A stretch of 9,275 nucleotides of DNA from Chloroflexota bacterium (GTDB lineage: Bacteria > Chloroflexota > Dehalococcoidia > Tepidiformales > Tepidiformaceae): positions 1-9,275 of the forward strand of contig JANXYE010000088.1 in NCBI GenBank assembly GCA_025350285.1, read 5' to 3'. This document shows positions 1-6,901 of the stretch, piece by piece. The translations under genes and the position numbers were made by a program. Position 1 is the first letter of the stretch. The number at the start of each line of letters is the position of its first letter. Under the pieces are notes generated by a model. That model saw nothing but the letters and a program-made list of their open reading frames with translations. It searched no databases and was not told where the DNA came from.

Positions 1-30
1 CCGTCGGGGGGCGAAGGAACGGGTCGATGA
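1..30 (+). CDS. Possible C-terminal tail of an upstream gene (partial)
   Basis: Frame 1 is open from the window edge and ends in TGA at 28-30, giving a short Gly-rich tail (PSGGEGTGR). Its stop would overlap the ATG of the next gene in an ATGA, the same junction seen at 1935-1938. Ten codons cannot establish a gene, and frame 2 is also open here, so this is only a hint that the first gene sits inside an operon. Confidence 0.2.
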   Translation, partial: PSGGEGTGR

Positions 31-863
31 GAACGGGGTGGCGCGGCAACTTCTTGCCCGGCAGGCCCGGCTGGTTGCGCTTTGGCACCGCCACTACGCT
101 CGCATCGCTGGGGCTTCTGGCCTGCGGCTTCGTCACCGCCAGCGCGATACTGGATGAGAACGCGGATGTCGTGAGCCCGGCGCATGGACGCAATCTCGGC
201 GTAATGGTCGCGAGTGACGGGATTCCGGACCCGACCTGGACGCCGACTCCAACCCCGACAGCTACACCAACGCCAACCCCGGCGCCCACCACCACGCGCC
301 CGCGCTCCGCCGCCGGGCTTCGAATCTGGTCGGACGGCGATTCGACCTCGTACTTCATGACCATCGGGTTCTTCTCGCAGATGCGGGATCTCGGCGCGTC
401 CCCCGTGCGCGATGCTGACTACAAGATCTCCTCCGGACTGGTGAACCGCGGCTCCTCCGCGGTTCTTGGGGTTGGCTTTTCCGATTGGTACACGTACATG
501 CCCCAGGAGATGGCCAGCTACGCCCCGGACGTGGTGGTCTTCATGGTCGGCGCGAACGACGCCGGCTATGCCGCATCGAACCCGGACTCGTACAGGGAAC
601 GCGTTGGCGAGATGATGGATGAACTGCGCGCTCCCGCCCGGACGGTGATGTGGGTAGGACAGCCGAACATCACGCGGCCAGACCTCGCTCCGCTCATCCC
701 GGCCGTGAATGCGATCTTCCGGGAGGAGGCGGCCAGCCGGAAGTGGGTCACGTTCGTGGACGCATCATCCGTCACATCCGACGCCGGTGATGGGGTGCAT
801 CTTTCCTCGACGGCCGGCCGGGCCATAGCGGCCCTCGTGATCGCGGCGCTGTTCGGTCCTTGA
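27..863 (+). CDS. Membrane-anchored SGNH/GDSL-type hydrolase, DUF459 (COG2845)-like
   Basis: This 278-residue protein begins with a short basic segment, then one hydrophobic segment at about residues 20-42 (uncleaved anchor or signal), then a Thr-Pro linker at about 70-90, then an SGNH hydrolase domain. The SGNH blocks are visible: GDS at 104-106 (nucleophile Ser106), GAND at 175-178 (Asn177), and DGVH at 255-258 (Asp255, His258). The stretch before block III (a ...DWYTYMP... segment, then PDVVVFMVGAND) resembles COG2845/DUF459 proteins. Family members are esterase-like and several act on acylated cell-surface glycans; the substrate here is unknown. The domain should sit outside the membrane. 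The start is supported by GAAGGA at 13-18, eight bases before ATG. It lies 64 bases ahead of two nucleotide-sugar dehydrogenases, so a role in acetyl-group removal or transfer on an envelope polysaccharide is a reasonable inference. Fold call is firm; substrate is open. Confidence 0.85.
   Translation: MRTGWRGNFLPGRPGWLRFGTATTLASLGLLACGFVTASAILDENADVVSPAHGRNLGVMVASDGIPDPTWTPTPTPTATPTPTPAPTTTRPRSAAGLRIWSDGDSTSYFMTIGFFSQMRDLGASPVRDADYKISSGLVNRGSSAVLGVGFSDWYTYMPQEMASYAPDVVVFMVGANDAGYAASNPDSYRERVGEMMDELRAPARTVMWVGQPNITRPDLAPLIPAVNAIFREEAASRKWVTFVDASSVTSDAGDGVHLSSTAGRAIAALVIAALFGP
234..296 (+). repeat. Thr-Pro linker coding repeat
   Basis: The DNA is a degenerate array of ACN-CCN codon pairs encoding residues 70-90 of the SGNH protein (TPTPTPTATPTPTPAPTTT, preceded by TW). 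Such extended, probably O-glycosylated linkers between a membrane anchor and an extracellular domain are common in Chloroflexota surface proteins. It is a protein-level low-complexity spacer, not an independent DNA element. Confidence 0.75.
443..465 (+). other. Perfect 9-bp inverted repeat inside the SGNH gene
   Basis: GAACCGCGG at 443-451 is exactly complementary to CCGCGGTTC at 457-465, with the five-base loop CTCCT. It would form a very stable mRNA hairpin within codons for residues VNRGSSAVL. It may be chance in GC-rich coding DNA. Confidence 0.5.
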
Positions 864-891
864 GGCCGGGCGGAGATGGGCGCCTCGCGCG

Positions 892-927
892 TTTCCCGTT
901 CAGGCGAACCGGTTTACGCTCGAAGCA
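892..927 (+). promoter_or_regulatory. Possible leaderless promoter of the Gfo/Idh/MocA gene
   Basis: No Shine-Dalgarno sequence precedes the ATG at 928 at usable distance. A TAnnnT hexamer (TACGCT, 915-920) ends exactly seven bases before the ATG, where the -10 element of a leaderless transcript would sit. The -35 position, 892-897 (TTTCCC), is poor. Weak by itself; it gains weight from similar spacing at two other starts in this window. Confidence 0.3.
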
Positions 928-1938
928 ATGAGCAGACTCCGCGCGGCGGTCATAGGGCTCGGCTCGATGGGCGCGAACCACGCCCGCGTACTCGCCGAGA
1001 TGGACGGCGTCGAACTCGTCGCGGTGGCCGACCTGGATGCGGCCCGGGTCGCGAAGGCTACCGCCGGACGAGGCGCGGCAGGCTACACCGACACCAGGAA
1101 GCTCTTGCATGGGACGAAACTCGACTTCGCCTCTGTGGTAGTCCCGACTGGCCTGCACGAAGCGGTCGCGCTCGCCGTCATCGAAGCGGGAGCCCACGTG
1201 CTCGTCGAGAAGCCCATCGCCGCGACTATGCAGGCCGCCCAACGGGTCGCACGGGCCGCGGCCGCCGCCGGCCGGCTCCTGACGGTCGGACACATCGAGC
1301 GTTTCAATCCGGCCGTCCGTGAACTGAAGCGGCGTCTCGAAGCAGGGCAGGGCGGGCGCGTCCTCCAACTGCGGGCGAGGCGCGTGGGACCGTTTCCCCA
1401 CCGGATCCGTGACGTGGGCGTGATCCATGACCTCGGACCTCACGACATCGATATCATGCGTTATCTGCTCGACGACGAGGTCGAACGCGTCTTTGCGGAG
1501 GCCCGCAGCCACATCGCCACCGGCAATGAGGATCTGTTCGCCGGCATGCTGCGTTTTCGCGGCGGCGCCCTGGGTCTGCTGGAAATAAACTGGCTGACCC
1601 CGACCAAGGAGCGGACGCTCTCCGTACTCTGCGAAAAGGGCATGTTCGTGGCCGACTACGCCGGCCAGAAGCTGACGTTTTACGAGAACCATGACGCGGT
1701 CGCGCGCGAAGGCGCCCTCGCCTCGGTGAGCGAGGGAATGGTCGTCCAGTACCCGATCGCGAACCGCGAGCCGCTCCGCTCCGAACTCGAAGCCTTCCGC
1801 GACGCCATCCTCAGCGGCGGGCCGCCGCGGGTGACCGCGCACGACGGAATGGCCGCGCTGGCGGTCGCCGAAGCGCTTGTGGCCTCGGCAAATTCCGGCA
1901 TGCCAGTCAACGTGCCCAACGTGGAGGATTTCGAATGA
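928..1938 (+). CDS. Gfo/Idh/MocA family NAD-dependent dehydrogenase, UDP-GlcNAc(A) 3-dehydrogenase-like
   Basis: This 336-residue protein has an N-terminal Rossmann fold with GLGSMG at 10-15, the family EKP signature at 94-96 (Lys95, which contacts substrate and cofactor), and a C-terminal domain with the H-D-L-G-P-H-D motif at 167-173 (His172 is the likely catalytic acid/base). The segment GHIERFNPAV following the EKP half is typical of the subgroup oxidising C3 of UDP-GlcNAc or UDP-GlcNAc-uronate (GnnA, WbpB/WlbA). Length is usual for the family. The gene overlaps the following UDP-sugar 6-dehydrogenase by four bases, so the two are probably co-translated. Together they could produce a UDP-3-keto-GlcNAc uronate, the precursor of 3-amino sugars in surface glycans. 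An inositol or other sugar dehydrogenase remains possible, since substrate in this superfamily is poorly predicted by sequence. Confidence 0.88.
   Translation: MSRLRAAVIGLGSMGANHARVLAEMDGVELVAVADLDAARVAKATAGRGAAGYTDTRKLLHGTKLDFASVVVPTGLHEAVALAVIEAGAHVLVEKPIAATMQAAQRVARAAAAAGRLLTVGHIERFNPAVRELKRRLEAGQGGRVLQLRARRVGPFPHRIRDVGVIHDLGPHDIDIMRYLLDDEVERVFAEARSHIATGNEDLFAGMLRFRGGALGLLEINWLTPTKERTLSVLCEKGMFVADYAGQKLTFYENHDAVAREGALASVSEGMVVQYPIANREPLRSELEAFRDAILSGGPPRVTAHDGMAALAVAEALVASANSGMPVNVPNVEDFE
1923..1928 (+). promoter_or_regulatory. Shine-Dalgarno for the UDP-sugar dehydrogenase
   Basis: GGAGGA lies inside the 3' end of the Gfo/Idh/MocA gene, six bases before the ATG at 1935. It decides this start and supports translation coupled through the ATGA overlap. 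Confidence 0.75.
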
Positions 1939-3206
1939 ACGTGGCCGTCATCGGCATCGGGCGTATCGGGCTGCCGGTGGCTACGGCAATCGCCAGCCGC
2001 GGGCACACGGTCCTCGGCTGTGACACCGACGGGGCACGCGTCGCGCAGGTGAATCGGGGGGAGAATCCCATACCGGATGAAGCGGGACTCGGCGAACTGC
2101 TCGCGCGGGTCGTAGCGGCCGGGACGCTCCAGGCAACGAGCGAGACGACGGCGGCGGTTGCGCGATGCGGGACGGTGCTGTTCGCCGTAGCGGTCGATGT
2201 GGATGCGGATGGCCGAGCTGACCTCAGTAATCTCGAAGCGGCATGCGCGTCGGTCGCCGCGGGGCTTCGGCCGGGGACGCTCTGCATCTTCGACACGACA
2301 CTCCCGATTGGGACAACCCGGCGAGTGCTGACGCCCCTGCTCGAACGAGGCGGCTTGCGCGTGGGGGTGGACTTTCACGTTGCGTTTAGCCCCGAACGGT
2401 TGTTGATGGGCCGCGTTATCGAGGATTTGACGAAGTACCCGAAGGTCGTCGGCGGCGTCGATGCGGATGGAGGGCGGAAAGCGGCAGAGTTCTACCGGGC
2501 CGTCTACGGGGGCGATGTCTTCGAACTGGCGAACGCGGAGACCGCCGAACTTTCGAAGCTGGCGGAAGGGGCCTACCGGGATCTCAACATCGCCCTCGCC
2601 AACGAACTCGCCCAGGTAGCCGACGCCCACGGCGTGGACTTCCTGGAGGTCATCCGGGCGGCCAACAGCCAGCCCTACGCTCATCTTCACTCGCCCGGGA
2701 CCGGGGTCGGCGGTCACTGCATCCCGGTCTATCCGCGCTTTCTCATCCAGGGAGCGGGCCCGAGTTCGCTCTCGGCGCGCGGGCGCGAGGTGAACGACGC
2801 CATGCCAGCCTACGCCGTCGAGCGTGTGGCCTCAGTCGCGGGCAGCCTGGAGCGGAAACGCGTGGTCATCATGGGCCTCACCTTCAGGCCGAACGTCGCC
2901 GTCACGGCTCACTCGAACGCCAGCGACTTGTGCCGCGAGTTCGAGGCGCGAGGCGCCCGCGTGTTCGGCCACGATCCGCTACTCACGGAAGAGGGGGTGC
3001 GTTCACTGGGCTTCGAACCAGCGCCAGAGCCGTTATCCGGTTACAATATTGCCGTCATGCATTCCTACCACGCCGCCTACGCGGCCACGGATTGGCGGTC
3101 TCTCGCCCCAATCCTCCTGGACGCACGCAACGCCGTGGACCGGGCCTCGGTGGAGGCGAGCGGCGTCGTCTATGTCGGAATCGGCCGCCCTTTACACATC
3201 GACTAG
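1935..3206 (+). CDS. Nucleotide-sugar 6-dehydrogenase (UDP-GlcNAc/UDP-ManNAc dehydrogenase-like)
   Basis: This 423-residue enzyme belongs to the UDP-glucose/GDP-mannose dehydrogenase family, which oxidises C6 of a nucleotide sugar twice with NAD to give the uronic acid. Domains run in the usual order: N-terminal NAD-binding with GIGRIG at 7-12; the central substrate domain with a FDTTLPIGTT segment and SPER at 152-155; then Lys208 in the AELSKLAEGAYRD helix; the nucleophile Cys262 in GVGGHCIPVYP; and the C-terminal UDP-binding domain (GLTFRPNVAV onward). The IALANEL and GGHCIPVYP segments fit the WecC/WbpA branch acting on N-acetylhexosamines better than the glucose branch. One oddity: the Asn normally four residues after the catalytic Lys (KLxxN) is Gly212 here. 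It overlaps the preceding 3-dehydrogenase-like gene and is the last plus-strand gene before a convergent junction. Family is certain, substrate inferred. Confidence 0.92.
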   Translation: MNVAVIGIGRIGLPVATAIASRGHTVLGCDTDGARVAQVNRGENPIPDEAGLGELLARVVAAGTLQATSETTAAVARCGTVLFAVAVDVDADGRADLSNLEAACASVAAGLRPGTLCIFDTTLPIGTTRRVLTPLLERGGLRVGVDFHVAFSPERLLMGRVIEDLTKYPKVVGGVDADGGRKAAEFYRAVYGGDVFELANAETAELSKLAEGAYRDLNIALANELAQVADAHGVDFLEVIRAANSQPYAHLHSPGTGVGGHCIPVYPRFLIQGAGPSSLSARGREVNDAMPAYAVERVASVAGSLERKRVVIMGLTFRPNVAVTAHSNASDLCREFEARGARVFGHDPLLTEEGVRSLGFEPAPEPLSGYNIAVMHSYHAAYAATDWRSLAPILLDARNAVDRASVEASGVVYVGIGRPLHID

Positions 3207-3450
3207 CTTTATCTGGGGGGCGGCCCGTGCCGAATCTCCGCGCCAACCGCGCGGACAGAGTCGGATCGGGTCAGGACCGTCCTCTCGACTGCTGGACGGT
3301 AGCTTTCCGGGGGTCCTGTGCGTTAGCTGCCATACGTGAGAGCCGCGCAATTCGGGCGGCCATCGCGCCGAAGCCTCCGCCGCGATCGCCCGTACCGCGG
3401 GACATCGCCCGGCAAGCTGACCACAAGCGCCGGGACGCTCCTTTCGTCGC
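3207..3450. other. Convergent intergenic region with hairpins, no gene seen
   Basis: These 244 bases separate the ends of the UDP-sugar dehydrogenase (plus) and the PAP2 phosphatase (minus). Every open frame here is Arg/Pro-rich shadow without a recognisable domain. It holds two inverted repeats (3272-3318 and 3362-3386) that may end transcription from either side. I see no tRNA-like T-arm. Confidence 0.6.
3272..3318 (+). terminator. Nested inverted repeats, candidate terminator
   Basis: ACCGTCC (3276-3282) pairs with GGACGGT (3294-3300) across an 11-base loop, and CAGGACC (3272-3278) pairs with GGTCCTG (3312-3318). The two stems share bases 3276-3278, so they can nest only if the inner one loses three pairs. 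There is no proper T-tract, only TTT at 3304-3306, so intrinsic termination is doubtful. A second repeat, ATCGCG at 3362-3367 with CGCGAT at 3381-3386, follows. Confidence 0.35.
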
Positions 3451-4035
3451 TCACAAACGCCCTCGCCTTCGCCCTTCCGATGCCGCGAGACCGAGGAAAA
3501 CGCAGCCGAACGCGCCGCCCAACAGGGCGCCACCGACGACATCCGTGCCCGTGTGCGTGTCGGTGAACACGCGTTGGAGAGCCATCAGCACGCCCAGAGC
3601 CACCGCCACCGCAATCCCCGCGGCCTTGTATCGAGCCGGGAGCAGGTGGGCCGCCGCGAGCAGCACGTACACCAGGCGCGCCACATGACCGCTCGGGTAG
3701 TCGATGAACCACTGCCGCAGGACCCACTGCCCCAACACCAACGCGGCGAAGAGGCCGAACGAGACGATGGCGAGACGCCCCGGACCGCGGGCGCCGAGTG
3801 CGACGGCGACTAACGCCGCCAGTACAACAGTGGTCAGCGGCGCGCCAAGGTCGGCGAGACCGTCGATGAGCCAATTGGGTGCACCGTCGAGCACGGCGAA
3901 CGCGAGCGCCTCTACCGGCCGGTCGATGCGGGCTCCGAGGCGCGAGTCCTCGACCGCTGTGAGCAGCACAAAGAGCACGGCGCACACCGCGGCCGTTCGA
4001 ACGAACCAGCCCTGCGTGGTCAACGTCATCGCCAT
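3451..4035 (-). CDS. PAP2-family membrane phosphatase
   Basis: This 194-residue protein is mostly hydrophobic with about five to six predicted membrane segments (roughly 12-27, 66-82, 86-105, 118-133, 138-153, 166-184). It carries two of the three PAP2 motifs: PSGH at 114-117 and R155-x5-H161-x3-D165, the latter holding the His nucleophile pair partner and Asp. The first motif (KxxxxxxRP) is degenerate; R107 may be what is left. Family members remove phosphate from lipid phosphates such as phosphatidate or undecaprenyl diphosphate at the membrane. A lipid-carrier recycling role would suit the nearby sugar-nucleotide genes, but those are on the other strand, so this is weak inference. ATG at 4035 is the longest start. 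ATG at 4029 has TAGGT seven bases upstream and may be the true one (192 residues). It lies 58 bases downstream of the aminotransferase on the same strand. Confidence 0.85.
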   Translation of the reverse strand: MAMTLTTQGWFVRTAAVCAVLFVLLTAVEDSRLGARIDRPVEALAFAVLDGAPNWLIDGLADLGAPLTTVVLAALVAVALGARGPGRLAIVSFGLFAALVLGQWVLRQWFIDYPSGHVARLVYVLLAAAHLLPARYKAAGIAVAVALGVLMALQRVFTDTHTGTDVVGGALLGGAFGCVFLGLAASEGRRRGRL

Positions 4036-4093
4036 GACCTATCGGCGCGCAATCCTGGCGCCTGACGTGAGGGGATTGCCAGCGGTCCCTGTC

Positions 4094-5275
4094 TCAGGGC
4101 TGTTCAAGTCGGGCGGTCGCCGCCGCGAGGCCCGCGCGCAGATCCGCCTTGAATCCGTGCTCGCGCAGGATCTTCCCCAGCGATGAGAGGAAGAGGAGGA
4201 CGTTCCCCTCCGTCGATGACTCACCCATGAGACCTATCCTCCAGACCTTGGCACGAAGATCGCCCAGACCGCCCCCGATCTCGATCGAATGCCGCTTCAG
4301 GAGCGCGCCACGCACCTCCGCGTCGGCGACGCCCTCCGGGATGCGGACGGTCGTCAGCACCGGCAGCCGGAAGCCCGCATCCGCGTGCAGCACGAGGCCC
4401 ATCGCTTCGAGGCCGTTCTGGAGGGCGCGCCCATTCCGTTCGTGACGCGCCCAGCGCTGCTCCAGGCCCTCTTCGAGCACGAGCGCGACGGCTTCGTGGA
4501 GCGCATAAATCATCGAGATCGGCGCCGTATGATGGTAGGCGCGGCGTTCGTCCCAGTACGCCTCCAGCAGGCTGAGATCGAGGTACCAGGTGTTGCTCGG
4601 CGTTTCGCGAGACTTCACCCGATCCCAGGCCGCCGCCGAGAGCGTGATCGGCGATACCCCCGGGGGCGCCGAGAGGCACTTTTGCGTGCCGGAATAAACG
4701 GCGTCCGCACCCCACTTGTCGGGCTCGACGGGTACGCCGCCAAGGGAGGTCACGCAGTCCACGACGAGCAGCGCCCCGGCGTCATGGGCGATTTTCGCGA
4801 TCGCCTCGATCGGCTGCTGGACGCCGGTCGAGGTTTCGGCATGCACTATCGTGACGAGTTGCACCGGCCCGTTGGCCTTCACCGCAGATTCGATCGCGGC
4901 CGGATCGACGGGCGAACCCCACGGCGCCGTGACCTTCGTAACTGTCCCTCCGGCGCGCTCCGCCATCTGCGTGATGCGCTCCCCGAAGTATCCGCAGACA
5001 CCGGAAACGACGCGGTCGCCGGGGCGGACGAGGTTCATGACGGCCGCTTCCATGCCGCTCGTACCGGTCCCCGGGGTCGCGAGCGTCACCTGGTTTTCGG
5101 TGCGCATCACGCGCCGCAGCATCGAACGGCACTCGTCCATGATCTTCAGGAACTCGGGGTCAAGGTGGCCGAGCAGCGGCGCGGTCATCGCGCGGAGGAC
5201 GCGCGGGTTCGCGCCGCTCGGGCCAGGGCCCATAAGGATGCGCGTGGGAGGGTTGAAGGCGGGGATGTCTGACAT
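4094..5275 (-). CDS. PLP-dependent aminotransferase, alanine-glyoxylate / serine-pyruvate type
   Basis: This 393-residue class V aminotransferase has the features of the AGXT/PucG group: a TPGTGTSGMEAA phosphate-binding turn, Asp173 in VVDCVTSLGG (contacts the PLP ring nitrogen), Lys199 in SGTQKCLSAPPG (Schiff-base lysine), and Arg346 in KVWRIGLMG (substrate carboxylate). Length is normal. It would transfer an amino group from Ala, Ser or ureidoglycine to glyoxylate or pyruvate in the cytosol; which one cannot be read here, and no purine-degradation genes are visible nearby. The frame stays open upstream to 5830, but that stretch is antisense to the GNAT gene and lacks family sequence. MSDIP at 5275 gives the usual N-terminus, with the family LMGPGPSG turn starting about residue 14. 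No Shine-Dalgarno precedes it; a TACCAT hexamer six bases upstream suggests a leaderless message. Confidence 0.92.
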   Translation of the reverse strand: MSDIPAFNPPTRILMGPGPSGANPRVLRAMTAPLLGHLDPEFLKIMDECRSMLRRVMRTENQVTLATPGTGTSGMEAAVMNLVRPGDRVVSGVCGYFGERITQMAERAGGTVTKVTAPWGSPVDPAAIESAVKANGPVQLVTIVHAETSTGVQQPIEAIAKIAHDAGALLVVDCVTSLGGVPVEPDKWGADAVYSGTQKCLSAPPGVSPITLSAAAWDRVKSRETPSNTWYLDLSLLEAYWDERRAYHHTAPISMIYALHEAVALVLEEGLEQRWARHERNGRALQNGLEAMGLVLHADAGFRLPVLTTVRIPEGVADAEVRGALLKRHSIEIGGGLGDLRAKVWRIGLMGESSTEGNVLLFLSSLGKILREHGFKADLRAGLAAATARLEQP

Positions 5276-5281
5276 GGCGGT

Positions 5282-5287
5282 ATGGTA
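5282..5287 (-). promoter_or_regulatory. Possible -10 of a leaderless aminotransferase transcript
   Basis: Read on the minus strand, TACCAT (TAnnnT, four of six with TATAAT) ends six bases before the ATG at 5275, and no Shine-Dalgarno is present. The -35 is not recognisable. Position is the main support. Confidence 0.3.
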
Positions 5288-5384
5288 GCGAGCGCGTTCA
5301 ATATGCGCGCCACGTGCGCCCGCACCTGGGGGCAAGGGGCGCCCAGCCTGCTTGGAATCCCGGCCACGTCTTGCACCGCGACCG

Positions 5385-5412
5385 TAGGATTGTCGCAGAA
5401 TCCCGTGAGGAG
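5385..5412 (+). promoter_or_regulatory. -10 candidate and Shine-Dalgarno of the GNAT gene
   Basis: TAGGAT at 5385-5390 matches TATAAT at four of six positions, and GTGAGGAG at 5405-5412 gives a good ribosome site seven bases before ATG 5420. No clear -35 lies 17 bases upstream. The ribosome site is the solid part and decides the start. Confidence 0.5.
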
Positions 5413-5419
5413 CCGCTCT

Positions 5420-6064
5420 ATGACACAAACACCGACGACACGTGCCTCGCCCGACCGCGCGAAGCTGCTGGTCGAGACCCGAAAAGTGGTCCCTGCCGAC
5501 ATCCCGCAGGTTGCGGCGGTGATGGCCCGCGCCTTCGACGATGACCCATTCGCGAACTGGTTCGCGGCCCAGGACAAGCGCCGGGCGGCCCGCATCTACA
5601 CATTCATGGAGCTTGCGCTGACGAAGCTCACGCTTCGCTACCGTGAGGTCTACACGACCCGTGCGTTCGAAGGCGCGGCCTTCTGGAACCCGCCCGGGAC
5701 GTGGAAAATGAACCTCTTCCAGCAACTCCTGCTCACCCCGTCGTTCGCCCGCGTGGCCACCTGGCGGAGGGTGCCGAAGGTGATTCAAGGTCTTGATGCG
5801 GTCGAGAAGAAGCATCCACACAAGCCGCATTTCTACCTGCTGGCGCTCGGCGTCGAACCCACGCTCCAGGGGCGGAGCGTGGGCACGCAGCTCATAGCGC
5901 CCGTGCTGGAGCGGTGCGATCGCGAGGGGATCCCCGCTTACCTTGAGAGTTCCAAGGAGCGGAACGTCCCGATGTACGAACGCAACGGCTTCAAGGTGAC
6001 GGAAGAGATGGTTGTCCCGAACGGCGGACCAAAGCTCTGGCTCATGTGGCGAGACCCGAAGTAG
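5420..6064 (+). CDS. GNAT family N-acetyltransferase
   Basis: This 214-residue acetyltransferase should move an acetyl group from acetyl-CoA to an amine. The N-terminal AFDDDPFANW segment, the acetyl-CoA loop QGRSVG at 150-155 (consensus Q-x-x-G-x-G, with Ser153 at the first Gly), and the C-terminal YLESSKERNVPMYERNGF stretch place it near the COG0454 group that also holds puromycin N-acetyltransferase-like enzymes. The group has many substrates, so resistance is not implied. Start MTQTP at 5420 was chosen because of the strong upstream ribosome site. The frame is open back to 5282, but the added residues have no family character and run into the aminotransferase promoter. It diverges from the aminotransferase with 144 bases between, and converges on the next gene with 18 bases between stops. 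Confidence 0.88.
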   Translation: MTQTPTTRASPDRAKLLVETRKVVPADIPQVAAVMARAFDDDPFANWFAAQDKRRAARIYTFMELALTKLTLRYREVYTTRAFEGAAFWNPPGTWKMNLFQQLLLTPSFARVATWRRVPKVIQGLDAVEKKHPHKPHFYLLALGVEPTLQGRSVGTQLIAPVLERCDREGIPAYLESSKERNVPMYERNGFKVTEEMVVPNGGPKLWLMWRDPK

Positions 6065-6082
6065 CCGAACGAAGTCAGGACG

Positions 6083-6871
6083 CTAGGGAGTGCGGTTCGC
6101 CTTCTCCTGCGCGTCGTGGGCCGATTGTTCAGCCGCGCGGAATTCCTCGCTCGCGCCGAGAATTTCATAGCGGTGGGTGCCGCGGAATTCATCGACCCGG
6201 ACAAAGTCGAGAGGAAGACCACCAACGGGTGCGTAACCGTACGTCGCTATCGCCCCAGGGCCTTGTGCCGACGTCAGTACATACCATGTGCCCACCGGCG
6301 CTCCGCCCTCCGGAAGACGGCCCGGGAAAAGCAGGCCGGGACGAGGTTCGATCGCAAAGGAGAGAAGGTAGGCCCCGTCGTCCCGGCGCGCAATGAGCTG
6401 AGGCCGCGGGTTGCGGTCTCGCAAGAAGTAGGTCAGTGCCGCCTCCACGTCGGTTCGTTGAACGTCCACCTCGGATCCATCGGGTCGCATGGACTGGATT
6501 ACGCTGCCGCTCGCTACGTGCCACACCTCGCACGCGGTCGTGCCGCGGTACACGAACTCATCGCACCGGTTCGACTCCCACGCGACATGGTCCAGCAACA
6601 TTTTCACATCCGCAGCACGCGCCGCGTCGAGCAGGTCGGCGGCGCCTGGGGCTGAAGAGCGCAGCTTCGCCTCGCCTTCCTCGATGGATGGCGCCAGGCG
6701 GAGTAGGGCCGGCGTCCCCGCCGGGACTGAGCCGGCGTGGGTCGTCGATTCAGGTGGAGGCTCCTGTGCTGCCCCGCCATCACTCAGAGTCCATAGCACC
6801 AGAACGACGGCCGCCGCGGTGCCAATGGCCAGGGCGATTGCGGAGATTCGCGCTGCGTTTCTGGACTTCAC
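6083..6871 (-). CDS. Unrecognised membrane-anchored extracytoplasmic protein
   Basis: I do not recognise this 262-residue protein. It has a basic start, one hydrophobic segment at about 8-29, a Pro/Ser/Thr-rich linker at about 36-55, and a soluble domain to the end. The domain holds two cysteines 11 apart (Cys103, Cys114 around CDEFVYRGTTAC), which could form a disulfide outside the cell, and ends in a charged Ala/Glu/Gln-rich tail. The beta-rich pattern (short strands with W, Y and V alternations, GTWYVLTSA) is only an impression. I chose GTG at 6871, since the N-terminus then begins just before the membrane segment and AGAAG lies upstream. An in-frame ATG at 6988 would overlap the start of the acyl-CoA dehydrogenase and cover its promoter. 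It could be a sensor or surface lipoprotein-like factor; no function is claimed. Confidence 0.65.
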   Translation of the reverse strand: MKSRNAARISAIALAIGTAAAVVLVLWTLSDGGAAQEPPPESTTHAGSVPAGTPALLRLAPSIEEGEAKLRSSAPGAADLLDAARAADVKMLLDHVAWESNRCDEFVYRGTTACEVWHVASGSVIQSMRPDGSEVDVQRTDVEAALTYFLRDRNPRPQLIARRDDGAYLLSFAIEPRPGLLFPGRLPEGGAPVGTWYVLTSAQGPGAIATYGYAPVGGLPLDFVRVDEFRGTHRYEILGASEEFRAAEQSAHDAQEKANRTP

Positions 6872-6901
6872 ACCACTTCTAACGCCAACGAACACAGGAT
6901 G

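Noticed and set aside
234..296. Short tandem repeat as a CRISPR or minisatellite
   Set aside because: It is a degenerate Thr-Pro codon array within a protein linker, without direct repeats and spacers.
772..1842. Long minus-strand open frame opposite the Gfo/Idh/MocA gene
   Set aside because: Antisense frame in GC-rich coding DNA, Arg/His/Asp-rich with no domain; the plus-strand gene has full family motifs.
4289..5272. 327-codon plus-strand frame opposite the aminotransferase
   Set aside because: Arg-rich shadow; the opposite strand carries all catalytic motifs of the aminotransferase.
5276..5830. N-terminal extension of the aminotransferase frame
   Set aside because: It is antisense to the GNAT gene and lacks family sequence; MSDIP at 5275 gives the normal N-terminus.
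4094..6064. Aminotransferase and GNAT as the missing steps of the UDP-amino-sugar pathway
   Set aside because: Known 3-amino-sugar pathways use a DegT/DnrJ-type aminotransferase and a hexapeptide-repeat acetyltransferase; these genes are of other families and on separate transcripts.
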